Part shown: positions 1 through 9,050 of the stretch, piece after piece
Numbering within the stretch: the first letter of the stretch is position 1
Layout: each line of letters begins with the position of its first letter
Assembly: GCA_902984215.1 (NCBI GenBank)
Contig: CADWAF010000001.1
Span: forward strand, 1 to 15,172
DNA length: 15,172 nt
DNA from: Willaertia magna
Taxonomy: Eukaryota; Heterolobosea; Eutetramitea; Acrasida; Naegleriidae
Direction of reading: 5' to 3'
The notes under the pieces: generated by a model
Seen by the model: only the letters and a program-made list of their open reading frames with translations
What the model was told of the DNA's origin: nothing
Databases searched by the model: none
Made by a program: the position numbers and the translations under genes

Positions 1-35
1 TTTTAAAAAAAATAAATTAAATTTATTAAAAACTA

Positions 36-595
36 TATAAATTTATACAATTTTTTAAAAAATTATTAAATTTATTTTTTAGTTTATTTTTTAGTATTAA
101 TTTTTAAATTTTATTTTATTTAAATATAAAAAACTAATAAAATTTTATTTTATACTATCTAAAAAATGATAGTAAAATAAAAATGAAAAAACAAAGAAAA
201 AAAAAATTTTTATCAAAAAATCTCGAAAACTGTATAAATTTATAGAGTTTTTTGAATTAAAGAATATAAATTTATATAGTTAAAAATTAAATGATTTATC
301 TACTTTATGGATTTTTTTATTCGCTATGGTAAATTTAAGTCTACTGCAATAAATTTAAGTCTGCATGTATTTTTAAAAATTTAAAAACTGTATAAATTTA
401 TACTTTTTTAATTTCTTTTTAAGATTTAGAAATAATAATAATTTTAAACAAAAAAGAACTCAATTTAAATTAACAATAATTACAAGTACTTTATAGATAA
501 AATTAAACAAAAAAAAATTAAACAAATATTGTAGATACTCTATTTGAGTAAAAAATAATATCTTTAAACAATAATAAAAAAAGTATAAATTTATA
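36..595. repeat. Cluster of five TATAAATTTATA palindromes
   Basis: Exact 12-bp copies lie at 36-47, 233-244, 265-276, 391-402 and 584-595. The copies at 233 and 391 share the longer core AACTGTATAAATTTATA. I saw no exact copy between 600 and 8440, and one more at 8448-8459. Random occurrence of this many is unlikely even in such AT-rich DNA. By analogy with En/Spm elements these may be subterminal transposase-binding sites; that role is inferred. The first 1.1 kb is otherwise low-complexity A/T sequence in which I can support no gene. Confidence 0.6.
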
Positions 596-604
596 TACTT
601 TTTG

Positions 605-639
605 AAACAATTTTAATTTTTAATTTTTTTTAAAAAAAT
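605..639 (+). repeat. 35-bp repeat, left copy (partner 8469-8503)
   Basis: This 35-bp stretch starting AAACAATTTTAATTTTT is identical at 8469-8503 in the same orientation. Both copies lie about 10 bp beyond a TATAAATTTATA palindrome (584-595 and 8448-8459), so the similarity spans roughly 60 bp. The first 19 bases also occur inverted at 8562-8580. Low complexity tempers the significance, but the shared neighbourhood argues against chance. Confidence 0.55.
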
Positions 640-952
640 GCGAAAAAAGTTTTTTTCTATTTGTATTTATATGAGAAACCTTAAAATAGAATAATTTTTT
701 ATACCACTATATTGCTTGACAAAAATTTTTTCTGCTTATTTGACATTTTTTTTTACATTGAAAAATTTGTAAAATCTAATTTAACATTTTCTTTTACAAT
801 AGTCTTACTTGCAGTCTTCTGTTCAATTTATTTGTATTTGTAATCACTTTACAAAAAATGAACAGTTAATCCTTAAGCTTAAATCTTTTTTTTTGAGATT
901 TTTGTAATAAGTTGGTATTGAATTCAAGATTATATATATGAATTTTGCATCT

Positions 953-1026
953 TGTACTACATGGTTACAATATTATTTGATTGTTATTCATTTTTTTGAA
1001 TAATATTAAATCAAAAAAGTAGTACA
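953..1026. other. Nested inverted repeat / potential hairpin
   Basis: The 8-bp arms TGTACTAC (953-960) and GTAGTACA (1019-1026) face each other. Inside them, TTATTCA and TGAATAA flank a short T run, so a nested stem-loop can form. It lies just beyond the probable 3' end of the leftward transposase frame, so it could be a 3'-end structure, a small non-autonomous insertion, or chance. Confidence 0.4.
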
Positions 1027-1141
1027 GTATACAAAAATTATTTAATAGAAAAAAAGAAAAAAAAGTAGAATAAAAATAATTTATTTAAAAATACAATTAG
1101 AATATCTAAAAAAGAAAAATAAAATATAAAATGTTAGTTAA

Positions 1142-3359
1142 TTAAAAAAAAGTAAAATAAAAATTATTAATTAAATAAATAAATTTATATTTTAAATGAT
1201 AAAATAAATTAATAATATATGTAAAAATATTTATGACATTTTTTATATGTAATTGTTCTATCTTTATGTTTAATCTTAAAAACAAGTAAAAAATTTTTTC
1301 AATCATTACAAACTTTTCATTGTCAGGCACATAATATTAATTTTTATAAAAACATATCATATCGTAAAATTTACAACAATATTCTAAAAAATTATGAGCT
1401 ATAAATATTTTTATAAATGACAAATTAAATCTTTCAAATATGAAAACACTATTTAAAGGTATTGGTCTAAACATATAAATATTTAAAGTCATTTCAGTTG
1501 TAATGTAAATATTAAGTGTAAATTCTTTATCTTCCTTAAATAAGTAACATAAGACTTCTGTTATTTTATTTTATATACTATTTAATTTATCAATTTCTAT
1601 ATCCTCATATAATTTATCCATTAAATCAATAAATTTTTTTATATCCATATATAAATCAGTATCTATGTTTGTTTGTTCAAATAATATAAAATAGTAATGT
1701 ATAATATAATAATATTCTATTACTTTAAGCTTTCTTTTTGTTAATATTAAAGATTTTAGTTTTCTTTTAATAAAGGACAACCAATCATTCTTTAATAATA
1801 AATCATCAAATTCCTTATAAACACTTGAATATTTCTTTATTATTAAATAAAATAATCTATAAAATATACCTTCATATAATACATACATTATAAACATATG
1901 TTTGATTTCTTTGGTTAAAATTATAAAAAGAAAATATATAATATACTTTTTTTTCTTTTATTTTATTATCACTACTACAACCATCATATATCTTATCATA
2001 ATATGTTTATATTTTTTTTTAATTGATTTGTAGTATTTAATTTTAGTTATTTAAATTTTTTCTCTATCTTTCATAATCTCTATTTTTTCTTATTCACTCA
2101 GCTTTGTAAATTTATTTAGATAAACAATATTTACTTTTTTACTTTTCCCCTCAATTCTAATACCCAATTTCTTGCAAAAATGACAAAAATAGTAATAAAT
2201 ACTTTTTATAAATATTATCTTTGCACAAACAAGTTAATTATAAATTAACTTATATATTAAAATTCTTAATTTTAAATAAGTACCATCTTTTATAAAAATC
2301 TTTTCTTCTTCTATCTTTCTTATTTCTTTAAATAAAATCTCATAAGATATTTTTATTTATTTTTTTTTTGGATTATTGACAAAAATAGATAATAAAAAAG
2401 AATTTTTTATTTTTTTATTATATAGTTTAAATTTATTAAATTGAACAATAATAAAAAAAAGTTTAAATTACTCTTTTTAAAAAAGCTAATGTTATTATTG
2501 TTTATAGTTATTGAGTAAGTGTTAGATTTTTTTATAAAATGATAAATATATTTTAAATAGTTGCTACTTTTATAAATGTTTATTATTTTGTTATTATCTT
2601 TATTTATAGTCTAATTATTATAAAAATAATTTAAATCATTTAAAAAGTTACTATAAAAGTTCATTTTGAATTCTAATTGATTTACGAGAGGCCTATAATA
2701 AAAATAATTATCAAACTTCTGTTACAATAATAATTTTCATTTTTAACAGTCTTAAAAAATGTATAAAAATAACATTTTCTATAAAAATAAACTCTTTCTA
2801 TATTAAATACTCCATTAAACTTATAAAAATTTCTTAAACTCATTACACTAAATAAATTTTTAATTTGATTTTCTCCCATTTCTTTAACTTTGTTAACAAT
2901 AAACTTAATAATTTCAATTAAATATTTAATATTGTCTTGTGAGCATCTTGTTTTTAAAATAAAGTATGTTAACTTTTTTATAATTTCTTTTGCATCAATT
3001 AAAGTTTTTTATTGTAATATGTTATGTGATAAATGAGATTATGTTGAATAATTTAAATCAAAGTTTAAATTTGATAATGTTTCCAATTTACTTAAATTAA
3101 ATTGTAATATACTGTTATTATCTAAATTATTAATGTAATTTTTTAAATTATACTTTGTATTTTCTCTTTCTTATTTATACATATCTATTTTATCTAGTAA
3201 ATCCTCTTCATCTAAATCTAAATCCTCTTCAAATAAATCTTCATCATCATCAGTTTCCATTTTATTATGTTCTAAAATATTTGTTAGTGCATAATAATAA
3301 AAAAAATTATTTTGATCATTTCTATTTATTTCTTATTCATTCATTTCTTATCCATTCAT
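1142..3359 (-). pseudogene. Tnp2-like (CACTA/EnSpm) transposase, broken
   Basis: This would be the element's DDE-type transposase, acting in the nucleus on the element ends. The best start is ATG at 3359 (MNGQEMNEQE, with TAA read as Gln). Reading leftward: an acidic stretch (about 3250-3185); a helical region; a Cys-containing segment ending YYCNR (about 2722); after a frameshift, FYYRPLVNQLEFK (about 2700-2665); SITINNNNISFF (2485-2514) where Tnp2 proteins usually have an NTDG-like catalytic Asp; a second frameshift near 2400-2430; FVNNPKKK; then NQLVCAKIIFIK...FCHFCKKLG (2162-2242), equivalent to the D-x-PA...C-x-x-C block; FIMYVLYEGIF (about 1895-1863), equivalent to the D-x-MH block; and FIFERFNLSF (about 1418-1440). 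About 13 in-frame TAA/TAG codons occur beside about 8 CAA. Both catalytic Asp positions read Asn and the His reads Tyr, so it is probably inactive. The C-terminal end is uncertain. The family call rests on remembered motif order, not on a search. Confidence 0.55.
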
Positions 3360-3540
3360 TTTTTGTTAACTTTTTAAGTACTTTAATCTTTTTATTTAAA
3401 CCCATTTTTTTTAAATTGTTATTTTTATTTTTTTATTATTACTATTTAATTACAAAAAACTTAAAACAGAAAAATTACATTAAAAAAAATACCTCAATAT
3501 ACGCCTCAGCAATAATAATAGTTTTTTTTATAACAAGAAT

Positions 3541-3694
3541 AATAGTTATAATTTATTTAACTTTTGTTTATTACCACTATTATCATTATTCAGAACAAAA
3601 TTAATTATAAATTTTTCTTACAATAAAAATTATGATTTATTTAATTTTTATTCATTACCATCATCATTATCATCCAAAACAAGATTAGTTATAG
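3541..3694 (+). repeat. Two-copy tandem repeat, 84-bp period
   Basis: Bases 3541-3610 align with 3625-3694 at a constant offset of 84, with 16 differences in 70 positions. Fifteen are transitions (C/T or A/G) and one is a transversion, and either copy can carry the C or G. The repeat lies between the divergent transposase and the rightward frame, so it may be a duplicated promoter region. It could also be coding, since the period is 28 codons. Confidence 0.7.
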
Positions 3695-3711
3695 ATTCTT
3701 TATTATTTAGT

Positions 3712-5949
3712 TATGAAAAAAAAAACTATTATAAAGTACCAAATTATTATTTAACTGATAGAGAAGCAAAATATTTTAAAAAATAAACTTTAAACAATTA
3801 TGAACGAAATTATAGAAAATATTATAAACAAAGAAAAAGAAAAAAACATGCTATTATAACAACAAATCTTTCAATAATAATTCATATCAACATAAACAAC
3901 ACATTTAATCTAACTAAAAGTCCTTTTTATCCTTCAGTTATATTTAATTAGTCTACTTCAAAAATATCATATCCATCTACAAATAACACACCTATATATA
4001 TCAATTCTATAAATAAACAATTAAATGATCAACATAATCTATAGATAAATAATTAATAATTAAATGATCAACAATTAAACAAACTTGTAAAAATTCTGTG
4101 GCCAAGTTTAGAAGAAGTTAGAAAAATAAATAAAAAAAATAGAAGAAAGCACGAATAAAATAAAAAAAATAGATATAGACAAAGAAAAAATGTAAAATTA
4201 AATAAAGATTTTATTAATAAGTACACAGAGAGAAAAAGTTATAATTTATTTAATTCTTCCAAATATAATCGAGTTTCACAAAAAAATTATAAAAGTAACT
4301 CAAAAAACAACTTAAATAAAAGTTCAGAATTGTTTAATATTGTGTTAGAAAAAAAGAAAAAAAATAATAAATTACTAAACCTTAGACCAACAAAGAAATT
4401 CCAAAGAAATTTCAAATATTAATATTACACCTTTGAAAAAAACAAATAATTTAATTCAAATTATGAATAAAAAATTTAAAAAAGAAATAACTTTGAATAA
4501 AAATGTTCACTTATTTAAAAATAAGTACACATATATAAAAAAATTCTTTAAAGATTATATTAATTCAGGTGTTAGTAGTAAAGTTATTATTTTTTCTAAG
4601 GTAATGTATTTCAAATAAAAGAGAGATTCAGTTAAAGAAGAGAAAATTACTGATATTTATATATTGAGTCATAAAAAGCAGAAAGAAAAGAAAAAATTTA
4701 AAGCTATTCTTAATTTTATAAGTGACATCAAATCTAATATTAAATCAGTTTATACTGATAGTGATTGTAGTGAGGTATATAGAAAAATAGAAGATATAAT
4801 GAACTATTATATATAAAAGACTATAGATGGGGACTTAAGTGAAAGAAATGAATATTTTTATTTAAATGCTTTTTATAAATTGTATAATATTAAGAAAAAG
4901 TATGAAGTTTTACAATTTTTACTATCAAAGTGCAATCTTATTTTCAAATTGTTGAAAATAAGACAATTTAAATGTTTTATATATGAAAAATTTAATTATG
5001 CCTTTTTATTAAGTGCTACTGATTATAAAATTAAAAAGAACAATAGAAATAGATATTTCTTTAATTTATTAGATTCGTTTAATTAATTAAGGAATTATAA
5101 GTTTTTTAATAATAATTTCTATTCCCTTTATACACTTTACTTTACAAGAGTTTTAAAAGATAATATTGATAATAGAATTTTTATTGAATATACAAAATAT
5201 TATTTATACTTTAAGTTTTTAAATTTTTTAATTTTTAACAACAATTTCAATGATATAGAATAACAATATAATGATTTTATTAGGAAAATTAAATAAGGAA
5301 TTTCAAAAGACAAAGATATTAGATTTTTATTATTTAACATTATTAGTATATACTTAATGATTTATAGTCTAAATCTAAAAAAAATATGCAATTATATGAT
5401 ATGCTTTTAAGTGATTTTATTAAAATTATACATAGTTATTTAGCAAAAAATGTTTATCAAAAAATTCTGTAATACTTTAGATGGAAAAGAGATCTATATA
5501 ATGATGATAATAGGGTTAGAATAAATATGAATTTAAGTGTACAATACAACTATAATTTTTTATTTATTCCTGTATTTGATAATAAAAAGAAATTTTTTAG
5601 ATCTGAATAGAATTATGTTGTAAAAATTATAATGACTTTTAATGATGTATCAAATAACAATTTATATAAACTTTTAGTATAAATACTTAGAAAATTCTTT
5701 ATTAAGTATGCTACAAAGAAAGATTTTGTATAATATTTATAAAAAGAGTTTTTTTCAAAGTATCTATTTAATGAAGATTATTATACAAAGTATTATTTTT
5801 ACTTTTTAAATATGGTTAGATTAAACAAGGAAAGGTTGTTTGAAAGTATTAAATTTGATCACTTTTTAGATATTGATTTAAAATAATAATTGTAAAATAA
5901 AACCTTTTTTTTTATTTTTTTAAAATTATTTGACCCATAAATTTTATGA
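3712..5949 (+). pseudogene. Unrecognised element protein, about 745 residues, broken by frameshifts and UAR codons
   Basis: I do not recognise this protein. A likely start is ATG 3712, just before a run of ten A where one base seems missing. The frame then reads NYYKVPNYYLTDREAKYFKK with several basic stretches (KQRKRKK; KINKKNRRKHEQ; RYRQRKN), suggesting nucleic-acid binding in the N-terminal third. It changes frame in the A runs near 4349-4364, continues through helical, Phe/Tyr/Lys-rich sequence (for example LQFLLSKCNLIFKLLKIR near 4910-4965), changes frame again in the eight A at 5377-5384, and ends at TGA 5947-5949. By hand count it has about 20 in-frame TAA/TAG and 15 CAA/CAG codons and no TGA before the end. 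Intact GC-containing codons such as GGG GAC and TGG lie close to TAA codons. It is divergent from the transposase and may be the element's accessory protein. Confidence 0.45.
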
Positions 5950-6125
5950 AATTTGTTGTTTTTATAATTTATAACCTCTTTTATATTAATCTTTAGAAGT
6001 TTAATAAATATAGATTTAAACTTTTTAATTAAAAGAAATAACCTAATTAAATTCGTCTTTTTTTTTGATTATGTTTTATTTTAATTTAGAATTTTTGTAT
6101 TGAAATAATCAATCATTACAAAATA
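5950..6125. other. Spacer between the two rightward frames
   Basis: A 176-bp AT-rich stretch with T-rich tracts near 5905-5925 and 6058-6066. It presumably holds the 3' end of the upstream frame and the promoter of the next. I see no specific motif. Confidence 0.3.
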
Positions 6126-8011
6126 ATGGTGGAAAGAAAAGAAAGAGAAGAAAGAGAAGAAAGAGAAAGAAAAGAAAGAAGAGGTTTAATAAAAAAAAAT
6201 ATAGTACAAATTTATGGTTTAGCACAATCAATTTTTAATTTAGTTCATTCAACTTTATCTTTACAAACAAGTATCCTAACATTTACTTCTCAAAAAAAAA
6301 TAGACAAATAAAAAAAGAGCCAAAACAACTTCAACAAAAAAAACTATAATTACCTATATAATTAAGAAACATAAAATATCACTAAAGAAAAAAAAAAGAA
6401 AGAAGAAATTAAAAGTGAAAAAAAAGTTTTATCTTTTTTAGACTTTAACATTAAAAATTATAATTTTTCTAATCTTTAAATTAATGAAAAAATAACTTTA
6501 AATAAAATAGTAACATTTATTAAATTAAAAGAAGCATCAAATAAAACAAAAAGAAAAAACAATATGAAATAAGATTTTATGAAAATGTTTTATTTAAAGA
6601 TTTGAATAATTTAATTTCTATAGTAACAACAATTATTAACTATTTTAAAGATTTACAAGATTTATGTAAAAAAAATAAAGTTAAATTAATATTTAAAAAC
6701 AATAACAATACTTACCTCAATGTATTTTGTTATATTTATAATTTTTATTCTATACATTCATCCTCAAGTTACAATTATATTATAGATTTTATTTCTAAAA
6801 TAATAAAAGATTTAATTATTTTTATTAAATCTTTACATAAAGAATTAGTAATTGTTGTTATGTTTTTTGGAAAGTTTTTGTATTTAATGACTTTATTAAA
6901 TTCTTGAAGCTAAGTGAAGTTGTAATAAAAGGGAATAATAAGAGGATTAATATAAATGATGAAGTAAAAATTACATTAGACTTTAGTAATAGAAAATTCG
7001 ACAATTTATTCAAACAAATTGCTTGTAATTATTTAATTAAAAATGAAAATAAAATATTTTGTACTTACGTTATTGGCAAAGAAATAGTTAAAAGTAAATT
7101 TAGTAATGGTTGGATTATTGGAAATATTATTTATTTTCATAATATAAATAAAGTAGTAGAGCTTGAGTTAGGAGAAGAAGAATTAAAAATTTTATTTATA
7201 CACTTATTTAAGTTTTCAACAAAACTTCTATTAAACATAAAAAAAATACGTTTTAAACTTATAAAGTCTTATTTCTAACCAAAAGTAGTACAAAAATTAA
7301 ATAATAATGACTTATAATAGGAAGAAACTTATGTTTTTTTTAAAAACAACAAATAGTAGTAAAATAAAAAAGAATATTCTTCAATAATACTATCTTTTTC
7401 CTTAATTCTCTTTAATAACAGGACAAAAAATAATTGTTTTAAAAGAAAGTATTCAATCAAGAAAAATATCTTTATTAGAATTGTGTGTTTATTATAAGAA
7501 ACAATATGAAGTAATAAAGTATAAATATGATAAAGCTTTAAGAATTATAGAAAATTTTGAGGAATTATAGAAGAGTATTAGGTCTTAGTAAAGTTAAAGT
7601 AATAAATTCTTTAAAAGTATTGATGCTTTGAAGTTAGAAGAAAATATTTTAAATATTGATACATTTTATTATAAGTTTGATTCTGATAATGTTATTAATG
7701 TAGATAAAAATATTTTAAAGAAGCTTATTGAGAAGATGTAAAGATATAAAAAATATTATTTAATTGCTAACTTATTATTTAATAAAAATTATACTTTTAC
7801 AACTGTTAAACAATTATTTAAGTTGAATTTTTTTGAAAGAAATGAGATATTTACTGTGGATTTTAAAATTGAAAAAATAACTGCGGGATAGAAAGAAAGA
7901 AAATAACAATTAAATAAAAGAAAATAGGTAACAATAAGAGGAAAGAATTATTTAGTTAAATTGTTTTAAATATATTAGGGACATTGTATTTTTTTTTGCG
8001 ATTTGGAATGA
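6126..8011 (+). pseudogene. Unrecognised element protein, about 630 residues, broken by frameshifts and UAR codons
   Basis: I do not recognise this protein. ATG 6126 opens with a charged Arg/Glu run (VERKEREEREERERKERR), a likely coiled coil or nuclear segment. The frame passes in-frame TAA codons to about 6559 and shifts in a run of six A. It continues as QYEIRFYENVLFKDLNNLIS, shifts again in a T run near 6865, and continues as FNDFIKFLKLSEVVIKGNN. The segment 6904-7278 is 124 codons free of any stop and looks well conserved (WIIGNIIYFHN, ELELGEEELK). A further shift probably lies in the eight T at 7334-7341. The last 196 codons, with about ten TAA/TAG and five CAA, end at TGA 8009-8011. Much of the frame still looks coding, so it is eroded lightly or written in another code. 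Confidence 0.45.
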
Positions 8012-8102
8012 ATTAGATTTTTTATTTTTTTTATTTTTTTTTTAATTTGGGACACTGTGTTTTTTGAGTAGCATTTTGGACATTATGTTTTTTTCATGAT
8101 TT
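7977..8102. repeat. Three degenerate copies of a GGGACAttGTgTTTTTT motif
   Basis: The sequences GGGACATTGTATTTTTT (about 7978), GGGACACTGTGTTTTTT (about 8049) and TGGACATTATGTTTTTT (about 8083) are related, and again differ mostly by transitions. The first copy overlaps the final codons of the upstream frame. The role is unknown; subterminal repeats of the element are one possibility. Confidence 0.4.
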
Positions 8103-8218
8103 AGTTTATAGACTTTGTATACGTTTTTAATAAAAAAAATTCTATTAAACAATTTTTTTTTCTGTTCTTCATTACTTGTAGATAGAAAAAATGGTAAACA
8201 CAAAAAATGAAGTTGTGA

Positions 8219-8286
8219 TAGAAGTCTAAAAAGTTAGGTCAGTCTTTTGGGTAGAAGTCCAAAAAGTCGAGTCAGTCTTCCGGTTT
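8219..8286. repeat. Two-copy 33-bp tandem repeat in a GC-richer patch
   Basis: GAAGTCTAAAAAG at 8221 recurs as GAAGTCCAAAAAG at 8254, with about 25 of 33 positions equal and six of the eight differences transitions. The patch 8220-8320 is the GC-richest part of the left 9 kb and contains CCGGTTTTCCGGG. The period is 11 codons. Read from ATG 8191, copy 1 has TAA exactly where copy 2 has CAA (EV-x-KV). The reverse strand is also open apart from one TAA, so coding is unproven. It could be a small exon, a satellite fragment or a scar of another insertion. Confidence 0.55.
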
Positions 8287-8447
8287 TCCGGGTAACGGGG
8301 ATAATAGATCGGATTTGGTTAATTAAAAAAATAATACTTTAAAACTTAAATAAATTAATTAATAAATAAATTAATGAATAAAAAAAGATTAAAAAAATAT
8401 TGTAAATATTTCATTTAAACAATTCTTTCTAATAATAATAAAAAATG

Positions 8448-8588
8448 TATAAATTTATATAATTTTTTAAACAATTTTAATTTTTAATTTTTTTTAAAAA
8501 AATATTTTGTACAAAAGTAATATTTTTTTAAAAGTATAAATTATACCTTTGTTTTTTTTCTTTAAAAATTAAAATTGTTTAAAAAATT
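8448..8588. repeat. Right-end repeat: palindrome, 35-bp repeat copy and 27-bp inverted repeat
   Basis: This stretch holds TATAAATTTATA (8448-8459) and the 35-bp repeat shared with 605-639 (8469-8503). It also holds a perfect 27-bp inverted repeat, with arms at 8461-8487 and 8562-8588 and 74 bp between. An imperfect palindrome TATAAATTATA lies in the loop at about 8535. The arrangement resembles a transposon end or a cruciform-forming element boundary. Confidence 0.6.
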
Positions 8589-9050
8589 AAAAAAGAAATT
8601 TATTATATCACTAATAAAATATTATTTTTAAAATTTTATAAATATTATATATTTCTTTTAATATAATATTTTTATAATATATTAATAATAATTTAACATT
8701 TGTATTTAATTTATTTTTTTATTTTAAACTAGTATTTTATAATTTTTATTGAAAAATAATAATTAAATTAATTAAAAAAATAATAATATTTATGAAAATT
8801 TATAGATAATAATAATTTTAATAATTTTATGTCTTTAAAATCTAGTTTCATAAAAATATTTTGTTTATTATTAGTAAGTGATATTTAATTTTAAATAAAT
8901 AGCGTTTTTATTTTAATTTTATTTTTTGTTGTTGTTTTAATAAATAATTAATATATTAATGTAATTTCAATTAATTAATTTTTTTACTGTTGCAATTTAT
9001 TTAAATATATATTCATATTATTAGACTTAAAATAATTAAATTATTTTGTT
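8589..9050. other. AT-rich intergenic stretch between element and host gene
   Basis: No gene, RNA or clear repeat is seen in these 462 bp; the sequence is almost purely A/T tracts. It should contain the 3' untranslated region of the leftward F-box gene and the right boundary of the element. If the contig is chimeric, the join lies here or just to the left. Confidence 0.4.

Larger units (their letters stand above)
1..8600. mobile_element. Eroded CACTA/EnSpm-like DNA transposon, left edge possibly outside the window
   Basis: The block contains a Tnp2-like transposase reading leftward and two long unrecognised frames reading rightward, all broken in the standard code. Both flanks carry the palindrome TATAAATTTATA (starts at 36, 233, 265, 391 and 584, then 8448), and a 35-bp direct repeat links 605-639 with 8469-8503. 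In CACTA elements, clusters of short subterminal repeats near both ends are transposase-binding sites, which fits this layout. I found no convincing CACTA...TAGTG termini and no target-site duplication, so both edges are estimates. The block is more AT-rich than the genes to its right. It could instead be foreign (for example ciliate) DNA joined by misassembly. Confidence 0.45.

Noticed and set aside
1..1140. Leftward frame that stays free of TGA to the window edge as a continuing gene
   Set aside because: TAA/TAG density rises to what random AT-rich DNA gives, and the translation loses protein-like features beyond about 1142.
2661..2664. ATGA overlap suggesting two separate minus-strand genes joined by translational coupling
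   Set aside because: Reading upstream of this ATG in the same frame gives KFDNYFYYRPLVNQLEFK, which continues the Cys-containing segment after a one-base shift, so this is one broken transposase gene and the TGA is out of frame.
3155..3604. Plus-strand 149-codon open frame
   Set aside because: Antisense to the transposase start; its His/Tyr/Phe/Leu-rich content is what the reverse of Asp/Lys/Asn codons gives.
7322..7421. Three consecutive stops TAG TAG TAA as a poly-Gln run
   Set aside because: Another frame across this stretch (FLKTTNSSKIKKNILQ) joins directly to the downstream coding frame, so the triple stop is probably in a shadow frame.
703..8613. CACTA sequences near 704 and 8608 as transposon termini
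   Set aside because: Both read in the same orientation, so they are not inverted ends, and five-base matches are expected by chance.
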